Shown here piece after piece: positions 35,326 through 46,221 of a DNA stretch of 64,000 nucleotides. The notes under the pieces are model-generated. The model was not told the DNA's origin. It saw only the letters and a program-made list of their open reading frames with translations, and did no database searches. The position numbers were made by a program, and so were the translations under genes. The first letter of the stretch is position 1; every line of letters begins with the position of its first letter. The DNA is from Nesterenkonia natronophila (GTDB taxonomy: Bacteria; Actinomycetota; Actinomycetes; Actinomycetales; Micrococcaceae), in contig NZ_QYZP01000001.1 of assembly GCF_003595215.1 (NCBI RefSeq), positions 310,001 to 374,000 on the forward strand, read 5' to 3'.

Positions 35326-36589
35326 ACATGATTTCCTCCCGGTGATCATCGGGACTGACCTCAACGCATATCACATGGCTGCCTCCTTCCATGAGGCCTA
35401 TGGTGTGAAGCCGCACGTGATCGGAAAAGTGCAACTAGGATTCACCCACTATTCGACCATCATCGCTAGCACCACGTTCGTTGAGGATCTCGACAAACCG
35501 GAAGTGTTCGTCCCGGCTCTGCGTGACTACGCCGAGGCCCTGCACACACGGCAGCACGCAGGGGGCACGGCCCCGACGCCGCAGCCTCCACTTCTGCTGG
35601 TGGGCACCAGCGATCACTATGTACGGCTGATCATTGAGAATGCCGCGCAGTTGGAAGACCTCTACCGCTTCAACTATCCCACCGAAGAGCTGCTCAACGC
35701 ACTGCACGTCAAGGACGCCTTCTACCCTTTGGCCCAGAAGCATGGTTTGGACATTCCTGAGACCCAGATCCACCATGTGGGCGAGCCAGTTGGCGAGCTT
35801 GAGCAGGCCATCACTCGATACCCGGTGATTCTCAAACCCGGCAACAGCGTGGAGTACTACCGCAACAAGTTTCCTGATCAGGAAAAGGTCTACCGACTGA
35901 ACTCTGCAGAAGAGGTGGCCGAGGTCGTCGCCCGAATCAGTGACTCCGGCTACCGGGGCACCTTGATTATTCAAGACTTCATTCCCGGTGATGACACCTT
36001 CATCTGGGATTCGGTCCTCTATCTGAATACTGCGGGTCGGGCTGAGTTTGTGAATTTTGGGCAGGTGCTGCTTCAGGAGCATGAAGCTTCAGCGATCGGC
36101 AACTACACCGCGATCATCTCTCGGTTCAACCGGGAGGTCATGACGCAGCTGAAGGACTTCCTGGAGGCCATCGAGTATACCGGGATCGCCAATTTCGACA
36201 TCAAGTACGACCCCCGGGACCAGGTGTTCAAAGTGTTGGAGGTCAACGTGCGCCAGGGCCGCTCCAGTTGGTACGCCACCGCGCAGGGGCACAATTTGGC
36301 CGGGTACCTTGTGGAGGACCTTATCCATGGCAGGCGTCGGGAGCCCGGGGAGTGCGCCTACGTGGATCACGACGTGCTGTTCACCGTGGTTCCGCAGTAC
36401 ATTCTGCGCAAGTACGTGACCGCTCCTGGGGTGCGCGACGACGTCGCCCGCATGATGCGTCAGAGGAAGGTCAGGAACCCGCTCTACTACAAGGGGGATA
36501 CCTCCCTGCTGCGGCGCGCGTGGCTGGCCGTCAGGGCAGTGCGATACCGCAAGAAGTACGCCAATGCCACCTGGGCAAACGCGATATAG
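35318..36589 (+). CDS. ATP-grasp carboxylate-amine ligase, paralogue 2
   Basis: 423 residues, clearly a paralogue of the ligase at 33422: FLPVIIGTDLNAYHMAASFH, YPVILKPGNSVEYYRNKF, LIIQDFIPGDDTFIWDS, and EVNVRQGRSSWY where copy 1 has EINARPGRSSYY. The ligand-binding loop after the ATP Lys differs (NSVEYY versus NPNQWW), which suggests a different acceptor or amino acid. TTG 35318 overlaps the ridA stop by 8 bp; it is the only start that keeps the conserved FLPVIIGT opening. Part of the same plus-strand operon as copy 1, DUF4177 and ridA. Confidence 0.82.
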   Translation: MAEHDFLPVIIGTDLNAYHMAASFHEAYGVKPHVIGKVQLGFTHYSTIIASTTFVEDLDKPEVFVPALRDYAEALHTRQHAGGTAPTPQPPLLLVGTSDHYVRLIIENAAQLEDLYRFNYPTEELLNALHVKDAFYPLAQKHGLDIPETQIHHVGEPVGELEQAITRYPVILKPGNSVEYYRNKFPDQEKVYRLNSAEEVAEVVARISDSGYRGTLIIQDFIPGDDTFIWDSVLYLNTAGRAEFVNFGQVLLQEHEASAIGNYTAIISRFNREVMTQLKDFLEAIEYTGIANFDIKYDPRDQVFKVLEVNVRQGRSSWYATAQGHNLAGYLVEDLIHGRRREPGECAYVDHDVLFTVVPQYILRKYVTAPGVRDDVARMMRQRKVRNPLYYKGDTSLLRRAWLAVRAVRYRKKYANATWANAI

Positions 36590-36599
36590 CTCAACGGTC

Positions 36600-36619
36600 A
36601 CTCAGCAGAAGCGCTGAGT
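36600..36619. terminator. Short hairpin between convergent genes
   Basis: ACTCAGC and GCTGAGT (7-bp perfect arms) flank a 6-nt loop, between the end of the second ligase and the end of the crp gene. No T-run. It could stop transcription from both sides. Confidence 0.35.
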
Positions 36620-36667
36620 TGATGCGCGCGGAAAGGCTGGACGCGGCCCCAGTGGGGCAGCGGATGT

Positions 36668-37345
36668 CTAGCGGGAGCGCTGGCGGATTCGCTGGATGTC
36701 GAGGATAACCACCGCTCGAGCCTCCAACCGCATCCAGCCTCGCTGAACGAACTCGGCGAGCGCCTTGTTCACTGTCTCGCGAGAGGCTCCTACCAGCTGA
36801 GCGAGCTCTTCCTGAGTGAGCTCGTGAGCCACCAGGATGCCGTCTGGGGCCGGACGCCCGAAGCGGTCGGCCAGGTCCAACAGAGCTTTGGCCACCCGGC
36901 CTGGTACGTCGGAAAACACCAGGTCCGCCAATGATTCATTGGTGCGGGTCAGCCGTTGCGCCAGCGCCTGCAGAAGCTGAACTGAAATTTCCGGGTTATC
37001 CGTGATCAGATCGCGGAGGTCCTGGTGTTTGAGACCAGCCAACCGCGTCTCAGAGACAGCCGTCGCCGTGGCGGTTCGTGGAGCCGGATTGAAGAGTGCC
37101 ATCTCACCGAAGATTTCTCCAGGGCCGAGGACTGCCAAGAGATTCTCACGGCCGTCGCTGGTGGAGCGGCCCAGCTTGATCTTGCCGGAGACGATGAAGT
37201 AGAGCTGATCGCCTTGATCTCCCTCGTGGAACACGGAGGCTCCGCGGGAGAGCTCCACTTCCGCGAGCTTGTTGCTGAGTGCTACGAAGACGTCATCGTC
37301 TAGCGTGGCGAACAGTGGCGCGCGGCGCAGCACTTCGAGATCCAT
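36668..37345 (-). CDS. Crp/Fnr-family regulator (Crp/GlxR-type)
   Basis: About 225 residues. N-terminal cyclic-nucleotide fold with GDQGDQLYFIVSGKIKLG and the phosphate-binding GEIFGEMALFNPAPRTATATA (in part), then a winged helix with LTQEELAQLVGASRETVNKAL. It is close in layout to M. tuberculosis Crp (Rv3676) and corynebacterial GlxR, which bind cAMP and control carbon metabolism. ATG 37345 fits the conserved MDLEVLRRAPLFATLDDD opening; the frame runs five codons further upstream. Divergent from marP. A TGTGT-N6-TCACA site before acs, 4 kb away, is a likely target. Confidence 0.9.
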   Translation of the reverse strand: MDLEVLRRAPLFATLDDDVFVALSNKLAEVELSRGASVFHEGDQGDQLYFIVSGKIKLGRSTSDGRENLLAVLGPGEIFGEMALFNPAPRTATATAVSETRLAGLKHQDLRDLITDNPEISVQLLQALAQRLTRTNESLADLVFSDVPGRVAKALLDLADRFGRPAPDGILVAHELTQEELAQLVGASRETVNKALAEFVQRGWMRLEARAVVILDIQRIRQRSR

Positions 37346-37435
37346 AACCGTTCCGTTCATGAGGTATGAGGTTGATCAATAGGTTTGGCATAGAAGTTAC
37401 CAGGTTGGAGTCCTGTCAGGCTAACCTAAGGGATC

Positions 37436-38611
37436 GTGACTTTACTGGACATCATCCTGGTGTTTGTCGTGCTTCTCTTTGTGCTCGCTGGGTTCGCTCG
37501 CGGAGTCTGGGCCACTGTGGGGGGCGCCGCAGGCTTCCTCGTAGGCGCAACCGCCGCATTTTTCGCGATCCCTCTGGTGGCTTCCTGGGTGCCGGACTCT
37601 CCGTGGCAAGTGGTGGCGGTGATCGGCTGCGTACTGGTGCTGGTTGTTGCCGGCCATGCCCTAGGTTCAGCTGCGGGCGCAGAGGTTCAGCGCATGTTCC
37701 GTTCGCCCGCCATCCGGACCGTCTCCGCATTGGTGGGAGCAGTGGTCAACCTTGCGGTGGCATTCCTCGTCATTGCGGCGCTCAGCTTCTCTGTGCAGGC
37801 TATGGGATTCCCCCAGGTGAATCAGCAGATGAAACAGTCCACAGTGCTGCAGGGCATCAACGCGGCCATGCCTGATCAGGTCGAGTCGGTCTTCGCCGAC
37901 CTCCGCTCCACGGTGATGGCCTCGGACATCCCAGAGATTGCTCAGCTGCTGGTCCCGGAAGCTGAGGAGGCCCCGGTGACCGGTGAGCTGACTGAGGCTG
38001 CCTCCGCCACCGTTCAGTCGGTGGCCCGGATCACCGGCGTGGCTCAGCAGTGCGGTCAGTCCCAATTCGGCTCAGGGGTTGCCGTCTCGCCCAACCGTGT
38101 GATGACGAATGCGCACGTGGTGGCGGGAGTCAGCGAACCCTCCGTAGAGATGCCCGATGGGCAGGTCGCCACTGCGCGGGTAGTGCACTTCGACCCTGGC
38201 AAGGACCTGGCGCTGCTTGCGGTAGATACGCTGAATGCTCAGCCTGCTGAGGTGGGGGACGCTATGGATCCGAATGCAGAAGGATTCGTGATGGGCTATC
38301 CCTCCGGTGGGCCGTTCGCGGCAGGGCCTGCGGTGGTGCAGGCCCGGGACGTCTCCCAGGTGAACAACATCTACGGGGCGTCAGCCGCTGACTTGGAGAT
38401 TTACCAGCTCAATGCGGACGTGCGGAGAGGAAACTCCGGCGGTCCGCTGGTCGACCAGGACGGAAACGTAGCCGGTATCGTTTTCGCTCGCGCTTTGGAA
38501 GGCAACGCAGTGGGCTTCGCGGTGACGGCTGAAGCTGCCGGAGAGCCCCTCACAGATCCCGATATGTTCACCGAGACCGTGTCCACCGGCCAATGCCTCG
38601 ACCGGTCTTAG
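37436..38611 (+). CDS. MarP-family membrane serine protease
   Basis: 391 residues. The first 150 or so hold four membrane segments of the CvpA/colicin V type, followed by a trypsin-like protease domain outside the membrane: His in MTNAHVVAG (about 225), Asp in GKDLALLAV (about 257), Ser in RRGNSGGPL (about 333). In M. tuberculosis MarP is needed for acid and oxidative stress survival by processing a peptidoglycan hydrolase. A pair of Cys (QQCGQ and GQCLDRS) may form the known stabilising disulfide. GTG 37436 follows TAACCT by 8 nt, so the transcript may be leaderless; a half-match to an IdeR box overlaps there. Confidence 0.9.
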   Translation: MTLLDIILVFVVLLFVLAGFARGVWATVGGAAGFLVGATAAFFAIPLVASWVPDSPWQVVAVIGCVLVLVVAGHALGSAAGAEVQRMFRSPAIRTVSALVGAVVNLAVAFLVIAALSFSVQAMGFPQVNQQMKQSTVLQGINAAMPDQVESVFADLRSTVMASDIPEIAQLLVPEAEEAPVTGELTEAASATVQSVARITGVAQQCGQSQFGSGVAVSPNRVMTNAHVVAGVSEPSVEMPDGQVATARVVHFDPGKDLALLAVDTLNAQPAEVGDAMDPNAEGFVMGYPSGGPFAAGPAVVQARDVSQVNNIYGASAADLEIYQLNADVRRGNSGGPLVDQDGNVAGIVFARALEGNAVGFAVTAEAAGEPLTDPDMFTETVSTGQCLDRS

Positions 38612-38773
38612 GCGAAGTACTCGGCTTCCAGGTCTCCCCGGTGCACCGGCAGCGGAAATACCCTGCGTTTTCGTCATCACCCTGCGCTATGACGCCGGGT
38701 GAGGCCTAGAACCTGAAGGGCTCCGAGCAGCACGCGCCAGGAGGCGCCACGAGGTACCAGTTGGCGGCAGAGT

Positions 38774-39214
38774 CTAGTCGCGAAGCAGGGCGGTCAGGTG
38801 CTCCACCGCGAACCGGTACCCCTGAATGCCTGCGCCGGCGATCACGGCCGAGGCGTGCGGTGAGACGTAGGAGTGGCTGCGGAACGGTTCGCGGGCGTGC
38901 ACGTTGGACAGGTGCACCTCCACTAGGGGCAGCCCCACAGCCGCCAATGCATCGGCGATCGCCACCGAGGTGTGCGTGTATGCCGCCGGATTGATGACAA
39001 TCCCCTCGGCGGTCCCCTGGGCGGCCTGGATGGCGTCCACCAGCGCACCTTCGTGGTTGGACTGCACAATGTCCACGGCAAAGTCTGCCGCATCGGCAGC
39101 CGCGCGGCACACCTCGTTGGCGTCTTCCAATGTGGCTGGCCCGTAAATGGCCGGCTCGCGGGTCCCCAGCAGGTTCAGGTTCGGCCCGTGCACGATCAGT
39201 AGTCGCCCAGTCAT
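38774..39214 (-). CDS. aroQ: Type II 3-dehydroquinate dehydratase
   Basis: 146 residues. Third step of the shikimate pathway: 3-dehydroquinate to 3-dehydroshikimate, forming a dodecamer. Family blocks all present: [18 protein letters not shown] with the active-site Tyr, [31 protein letters not shown] 39214 is the usual start ([12 protein letters not shown]). It stands alone, without other aro genes. Downstream gap 38612-38773 holds nothing I can name. Confidence 0.95.
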   Translation of the reverse strand: MTGRLLIVHGPNLNLLGTREPAIYGPATLEDANEVCRAAADAADFAVDIVQSNHEGALVDAIQAAQGTAEGIVINPAAYTHTSVAIADALAAVGLPLVEVHLSNVHAREPFRSHSYVSPHASAVIAGAGIQGYRFAVEHLTALLRD

Positions 39215-39284
39215 GATTCGCTCACTTTCCAAGTCTTCAGCAGCTTCACCGGGAACCCGGTACGCCTTTCGCTCAGACTACTCG

Positions 39285-39336
39285 ACACGCAGTGGGGCGC
39301 CCGAAGGACTCGTCCTCCGTGCGCCCCACTGCGTGT
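39285..39336 (-). terminator. Strong hairpin terminator of acs
   Basis: A perfect 16-bp inverted repeat: 39285-39300 (ACACGCAGTGGGGCGC) and 39321-39336, with a 20-nt loop that itself holds AGGAC/GTCCT. It begins 10 bp past the acs stop on the minus strand. One of the strongest hairpins in the window. Confidence 0.85.
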
Positions 39337-39345
39337 GACCGGATC

Positions 39346-41337
<1,992 letters not shown>

Positions 41338-41363
41338 GAACGTACCTCCTTGAGCTTCACGGC

Positions 41364-41379
41364 TGTGTCTAGGCTCACA
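41364..41379. promoter_or_regulatory. Candidate Crp/GlxR site overlapping the acs promoter
   Basis: TGTGTCTAGGCTCACA matches TGTGA-N6-TCACA at 9 of 10 fixed positions. On the minus strand it overlaps a TATTGT -10 box (41383-41378) and lies 27 bp before the acs ATG. The position suggests repression or promoter blocking rather than classic activation. Confidence 0.6.
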
Positions 41380-41526
41380 ATAGCGCGGGGGCGCCTCTTG
41401 GGGCGAGAGTGATATGGCGGAGTGTCCGGCATCACAGGTGAACGGTTGATATACGACGACGAGCGGCAACCAGTGATGATGCTCGCCGGGGCTGAAGTCT
41501 CCATGATCCCGCTTAGGATGGGGGTG

Positions 41527-42306
41527 ATGGATAAGACACTGATCGGGAAGAAGCGCCGGGTGCGCAAGGTCAACCGGATTTTGGGAGAGACGTATCCCTA
41601 TGCGGTAGCTGAGCTGGACTTCGGAAACCCGTTTGAGCTGCTGGTGGCGACCGTACTGTCGGCCCAGACCACTGATGTGCGGGTCAACTCCATCACCCCG
41701 GAACTCTTCTCCCGATACCCAGACGCCGCCGCAATGGCCGCAGCGGAGGAGTCGGAGCTATCCGAACTGATTCGTCCCACAGGCTTCTACCAGGCCAAGA
41801 CTCGGTCCTTGCTGGGATTAGCTCACGCTCTGGTGGAGGCTCACGACGGCGAGGTTCCTGCTGATCTGGAGGCGCTGGTCAGACTTCCCGGAGTGGGCCG
41901 CAAGACAGCGTTCGTGGTGCTGGGGAATGCGTTTAATAGGCCCGGGCTGACCGTGGACACGCACTTTGGGCGGCTGGCGCGGCGACTGGGCATGACGGAG
42001 CAGACCGATCCGGTCAAGGTGGAGCATGCTGTGGCGGAGCTGTTCGAACCAAAGGACTGGACAGACCTGAGTCATCGTTTGATCTACCACGGCCGGCGGG
42101 TCTGCCATTCGCGGCGCCCGGCGTGTGGGGCGTGCCCTGTGGCGCACCTGTGCCCAAGCTACGGCACTGGAGAGACTGACGCGGAGGCCGCCCGCCAACT
42201 GTTGAAGTACGAGCTCGCCCCGGGTCGTGAGGAGCTGCACCACAAGCTGATGCAGGGGTTCACACGCCGCCAGCTCCGGTCTGAAGGGTATCCGCTCAGT
42301 GCCTAA
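41527..42306 (+). CDS. nth: Endonuclease III (DNA glycosylase/AP lyase)
   Basis: About 259 residues. Removes oxidised pyrimidines and cuts the abasic site. Seen: [15 protein letters not shown], helix-hairpin-helix [15 protein letters not shown] with catalytic Lys (about 126), catalytic Asp in TVDTHFGR (about 142), and the C-x6-C-x2-C-x5-C 4Fe-4S motif in [18 protein letters not shown] chose ATG 41527 after GGATGGGGGTG; other ATGs lie upstream to 41422. Its last 8 bp overlap the Nudix gene. Divergent from acs. Confidence 0.95.
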   Translation: MDKTLIGKKRRVRKVNRILGETYPYAVAELDFGNPFELLVATVLSAQTTDVRVNSITPELFSRYPDAAAMAAAEESELSELIRPTGFYQAKTRSLLGLAHALVEAHDGEVPADLEALVRLPGVGRKTAFVVLGNAFNRPGLTVDTHFGRLARRLGMTEQTDPVKVEHAVAELFEPKDWTDLSHRLIYHGRRVCHSRRPACGACPVAHLCPSYGTGETDAEAARQLLKYELAPGREELHHKLMQGFTRRQLRSEGYPLSA

Positions 42307-43162
42307 CAGGTTCCCGAACGACGACGCCGGAGCGAACCAAGATGCCAGGGGAGCCGAGCGCCTGCCACGGAGTCGTGCCGAACTCACTGACTCGTTGAGC
42401 GGACTGGTGGGTCTCGGAAACGAGTATGTTGCGCAGAATCCGGAGCAGGCGTCATCGGGCGTGTGGTGGTGGGGGGTGCCGTCCACCGAGGTGCACCGAC
42501 ACGTGAAGGTCACCGAGCCCTCCCGTGAAGCGGCAGTCCTAGCCCTGTTCTGGGTGGGAGAGGGAGGGCCCCGGGTGCTGCTGACAGAACGCAGTCCCGC
42601 ATTGGCCAAGCACCCCGGACAGATCGCGTTTCCTGGTGGCGGAGCAGAACATTCTGACGCGGACTTGCCGGAGACTGCACTTCGCGAGGCTCATGAGGAG
42701 ACAGGATTGGACCCCGCCCGCGCGAGGGTGCTGGGCACGCTGCCGGTGGCTCCCATCCTGACCAGCGGGTTCAATGTCACGCCGGTGATCGCCGTGGCCG
42801 AAGATCCCGGTCTCCTGGCTCCGCAGACGGGGGAGGTCTCCCGAGTGTTGAGAACCCGGGTAGCGGACCTCGTGGAGCCGGCGCATCGCTACACCGCTGT
42901 GGTGGTGCACCGCGGACCGCGCCTGCCCTCTCCGGCATTCCTCTACGGGGTCCAGCAGCCCGGACAGCAGTCCTCGATCAATGCTCGGGCCCATGCTGAG
43001 ACCGGATCGAGGACACACGAACTCGACCAGACCGGAGCTTTCGTCTGGGGGTTCACAGGAACCCTTCTGGACCGGATGCTCACCCAGTTGGGCTGGGCAG
43101 GGGAGTGGGACCGGGCGCGCGAGATCGACCCCCGGCACTTTCGGCGTCACCCGCTGGACTGA
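42299..43162 (+). CDS. Nudix hydrolase, CoA-pyrophosphatase type
   Basis: 287 residues. Likely splits CoA or acyl-CoA into phosphopantetheine and 3',5'-ADP. The Nudix box is present (PGGGAEHSDADLP, ETALREAHEETGL) preceded by LTERSPALAKHPGQIAFPGG, the pattern of the CoA-specific subgroup. The first 60 residues are less conserved. GTG 42299 overlaps the nth stop, so they are co-translated. It precedes the tad cluster. Confidence 0.88.
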   Translation: MPNRFPNDDAGANQDARGAERLPRSRAELTDSLSGLVGLGNEYVAQNPEQASSGVWWWGVPSTEVHRHVKVTEPSREAAVLALFWVGEGGPRVLLTERSPALAKHPGQIAFPGGGAEHSDADLPETALREAHEETGLDPARARVLGTLPVAPILTSGFNVTPVIAVAEDPGLLAPQTGEVSRVLRTRVADLVEPAHRYTAVVVHRGPRLPSPAFLYGVQQPGQQSSINARAHAETGSRTHELDQTGAFVWGFTGTLLDRMLTQLGWAGEWDRAREIDPRHFRRHPLD

Positions 43163-43269
43163 CCCAGGGCTCTCCACAGGTACGCACGTCGGAGATTGAC
43201 GCGCGTGACTCTCCGCAGCGGGGGCTCTGGGCTCGTTGCTCGTGCCACACACCCGCCAGGCTTCTTGCC

Positions 43270-44373
43270 ATGACACGAAACGGACGAGTCGCCCCGCGTC
43301 CGGACTCACCCAAACGTCAGTCCAGCGGAGAGCCTCTTGTAGTCCTTGTCGCGGAGGACCAGCGCCTCCGCGACGACATTGCCCTGATCGCGGCGGTGGT
43401 GGGTGCACGTTTAGAAACCTTCAAGGACTGGACGCAGGTGGCGCATTCCACCGTTGATTCGGCTGTGGGCGTCCTCTGTTCACCACGCTCGGTGCCGCAA
43501 ACCGCCCTACGGGTTGAGCAGTGCCTCTTGGTAGGGCATGAGGCTGAGTCGGTGTGGTTGGCGGCAGCGAAGACTCCGGGTCTGCGGCCGGTGCCTCTGC
43601 CAGCGGGGGAGAAGTGGCTTACAGAGCATCTCGCCGCCGAAGTCCTCCATCGGGCCCAGGGCCGTATCTTCGCCGTTGCGGGGCCCACAGGCGGAGTGGG
43701 GGTGACCACGTTCGCCTATCTCTGTGCTGCTGAATTGGTTGCCCGCGGAATGACCCCGCTGTTGTTGGATGCGGCTGGCGGGCCCGGCAGCGGTCTCGCC
43801 GATCTGGTCCGCACGGCCCGCAGCCGGGGTCGAGTGAGCGGGGGCGCGCTGGATTGGCAGGAGCTGGAAGCCGTTGAAGGGGAGTTGTCGGCCCCCCAGC
43901 TGCGGGACGCTCTGCCCATCTGTGAAGGAATCAGCTATCTCACCGGTCTGACTGCGGGTCCTCGGAGGGACTCCACCCTCCGCGCAGCGGTGGGCGCGGC
44001 CCGGCGGACCTACGACGTCGTCGTCATTGACAGCGGCCATCAGGTTGCACCGCTGGAGAGCCTCGCCGAGCAGGTGGAGGACCTGTTGGTAGTGGTGCGG
44101 GCGTCCCGCAGAGGAGCTGAAGCAGCCCGGGAGCTGATTCAGGCTGTCCCACAGCGCCGAACGTATGTGGCGGTCAACGGCTCTGCGTCACCGGGATGGT
44201 GCGCTGCCGATGTAGGCAAGGCACTCGATCTGCCTGTGGTAGCCGACTTGCCCCAGCAGAGGTGGCTTGCCCGCAGCGATGAGCTGGCCCAGAGCTATGA
44301 GTTGTTGCGCAGTCGTCGGGGTGCAGAGCTGCTGAGCGGGCTTCTGAGCGGCGTGGGGATGGCGGATGCGTGA
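43270..44373 (+). CDS. Septum-site/TadZ-like protein (Ssd, Rv3660c type) of the tad locus
   Basis: About 367 residues. An N-terminal receiver-like part (VVLVAEDQRLRDDIALIAAV) leads to a MinD/ParA-like domain: VAGPTGGVGVTTFAYL is the deviant Walker A (Thr where Lys is usual), then LLLDAAGGPGSGLADL and VVVIDSGHQV. The M. tuberculosis homologue Ssd affects septum placement; TadZ/CpaE proteins place the pilus machine at the pole. Start uncertain: ATG 43270 keeps the conserved part, but the frame is open from 43105. It is first of four overlapping tad genes (8-bp overlap with tadA). Confidence 0.82.
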   Translation: MTRNGRVAPRPDSPKRQSSGEPLVVLVAEDQRLRDDIALIAAVVGARLETFKDWTQVAHSTVDSAVGVLCSPRSVPQTALRVEQCLLVGHEAESVWLAAAKTPGLRPVPLPAGEKWLTEHLAAEVLHRAQGRIFAVAGPTGGVGVTTFAYLCAAELVARGMTPLLLDAAGGPGSGLADLVRTARSRGRVSGGALDWQELEAVEGELSAPQLRDALPICEGISYLTGLTAGPRRDSTLRAAVGAARRTYDVVVIDSGHQVAPLESLAEQVEDLLVVVRASRRGAEAARELIQAVPQRRTYVAVNGSASPGWCAADVGKALDLPVVADLPQQRWLARSDELAQSYELLRSRRGAELLSGLLSGVGMADA

Positions 44374-45487
44374 GCAGCAGCTCGAGGCGGTTCGGGAAAG
44401 GTTGACCTCTACGGCCGAACCAGTCACCGTGGAGCGGATTGCCGAAGCGGTTCGCGCCGAAGGTCTGGCGTTGGGCACGGGGACGACGGCGCAGCTCGTC
44501 AAGGCTCTGCGGAACGAGCTGGTTGGGCTGGGGCCTCTGCAGCAGTTCGTCGAAACGCCTGGCGTCACTGATGTTGTGCTCGACGGTCAGGGCCGGATTT
44601 GGACCGACGGGGAGCAGGGGCTGACCAATACCGGGGTCCAGGTCGGCTCCGAGGAACAGGCCCGTGCACTTGCGCGACGGTTGGTTTCTGTCGCCGGTGG
44701 TCGGCTCGACGAAGGCCACCCGTGCGCAGACGGAAAGATAGGCAGCTGTCGCATCCATGCGGTGATCCCGCCGATCGCCGTAGAGGGAACCATGATCTCG
44801 GTGCGGGTGGCTCGCGGCTCTACCGCGGGACTTCACGAGTTGGCTCGACACTGGAGGGAGCCTCACCATTGGTCCTCGGCGCTTCGTTCTCTGGTGTCCC
44901 AACGACGAAATTACCTCGTCTCCGGGGCTACAGGGTCCGGCAAGACCTCTTTGTTGGCGGCGATGCTCAGCGAGGTCTCCAGCGGTGAACGAATTCTGAT
45001 CGTCGAGGACACTACGGAGCTGGCGCCGGACCATACCCATGTGCTTCATCTGCAGAGTCGGGGCGGCAATGTGGAGGGCGCCGGTCGGGTGGATATGGGG
45101 CAGCTGGTCCGTGAGACGCTGCGGATGCGGCCTGACAGACTCATTGTGGGTGAGTGCCGCGGCGCTGAGCTGCGCGATTTCTTAGCCGCGATGAACACCG
45201 GGCACGCCGGAGCCGGAGGAACCGTGCACGCGAATTCTCCACAGGCGGTGCCGGCCCGCCTGATCGCGATGGGCGCGCTCGCTGGCCTGACCCCGGAGGC
45301 CGTGGCTGTTCAAGCCGCTGCAGCTTTGGACGCGGTCGTCCACGTTGAGCGCCGTGCTGGGCGCCGCATGCCGGTGGCGCTCTCTGCTTTGCAGTACCAC
45401 GACGGCAGACTCGCCATGGTGCCCGCGCTGACCACCGGTGGTGATGGGGTTGAGCGGGGGTCGGCATGGGAGGAACTGCTGGGATGA
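44366..45487 (+). CDS. tadA: TadA-type ATPase (CpaF family)
   Basis: 373 residues. Cytoplasmic hexameric ATPase that powers Flp/tad pilus assembly. Seen: LGPLQQFVETPGVTDVVLDG, Walker A GATGSGKTS (about 188), ILIVEDTTEL, the Asp/His boxes in LVRETLRMRPDRLIVGECRG (part), and MNTGHAGAGGTVHANSP. ATG 44366 overlaps the previous gene by 8 bp and its end overlaps tadB by 4 bp. Strong assignment. Confidence 0.93.
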   Translation: MREQQLEAVRERLTSTAEPVTVERIAEAVRAEGLALGTGTTAQLVKALRNELVGLGPLQQFVETPGVTDVVLDGQGRIWTDGEQGLTNTGVQVGSEEQARALARRLVSVAGGRLDEGHPCADGKIGSCRIHAVIPPIAVEGTMISVRVARGSTAGLHELARHWREPHHWSSALRSLVSQRRNYLVSGATGSGKTSLLAAMLSEVSSGERILIVEDTTELAPDHTHVLHLQSRGGNVEGAGRVDMGQLVRETLRMRPDRLIVGECRGAELRDFLAAMNTGHAGAGGTVHANSPQAVPARLIAMGALAGLTPEAVAVQAAAALDAVVHVERRAGRRMPVALSALQYHDGRLAMVPALTTGGDGVERGSAWEELLG

Positions 45488-46221
45488 TGCCCGTGTTGGT
45501 CCTCACCGCTGCAGGCTTCGCGGCTGCGCTGGTATTGGTCGTTGTTCCGGCTGGTGAGCACCCGAATACTGCCTCCCCCAGTTCGCCGAGCCTATGGCGG
45601 AGGTGGGGAGGGCAGCTGGAAAAGCGCTTCGGGCCCAGACCCGCACGGATGCGTAAGGAAGTTGCGGAGCTACTGCGGCAGTTCTCCGCGCTCCTGGTCT
45701 CAGGCCGCGGCGAAGGCCAGGCTTGGGAGGATCTGCGCCGCACTTGGCGGAGCAGAGACCCGGACCACACGTTGTTTCGTGTGAGCGCGCAGATTGCGGC
45801 CTCTGAAGCAGCCGGAACTGGCACCGCCGAAGGGCTCCGCCGCTATGTGGCGACACACTCCGACTCAGACCCGGAGCTGACTCGTCTGCTCAATCGACTC
45901 ATAGCGGTGACGGCCCTCTCTGAGCAGACCGGCGCGCCGCTGTCGGAGTTGGTAGAGCAGCTCGCGGACTCCATTGACGAGGCCGCCGAACTCGCCGCTG
46001 CGGTGGAGACCGCGACGGCCGGTCCCAAGCTCACCCAACTGATCCTCACGCTTCTCCCTGCGGGCGGGTTGGTGTTGGGTCAGATCATGGGCGCCAGCCC
46101 CCTGGCGACACTTCTCGGCAGCAGCGTAGGCATCCTGTGCTTGACCGCGGGTCTGTTCCTCTTAGGTACAGGGAGACTGTGGAGTCGGCACATGATCCGG
46201 AAGGTGACGCGACGTGCCTGA
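45484..46221 (+). CDS. tadB: TadB-like type II secretion F-domain membrane protein
   Basis: 245 residues: an N-terminal membrane segment, a cytoplasmic helical domain (LLRQFSALLVSGRGEGQAWE, ITALSEQ-like TALSEQTGAPLSELVEQLAD) and two membrane segments near the end. It forms the inner-membrane platform of the pilus with TadC. The ATGA overlap with tadA fixes the start. Overlaps tadC by 8 bp. Confidence 0.87.
   Translation: MMPVLVLTAAGFAAALVLVVVPAGEHPNTASPSSPSLWRRWGGQLEKRFGPRPARMRKEVAELLRQFSALLVSGRGEGQAWEDLRRTWRSRDPDHTLFRVSAQIAASEAAGTGTAEGLRRYVATHSDSDPELTRLLNRLIAVTALSEQTGAPLSELVEQLADSIDEAAELAAAVETATAGPKLTQLILTLLPAGGLVLGQIMGASPLATLLGSSVGILCLTAGLFLLGTGRLWSRHMIRKVTRRA

Noticed and set aside
43600..43710. 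Ssd P-loop lacking Lys (GGVGVTT) as an inactivating change
   Set aside because: TadZ/Ssd proteins often have deviant Walker A motifs, so it is not taken as a defect.
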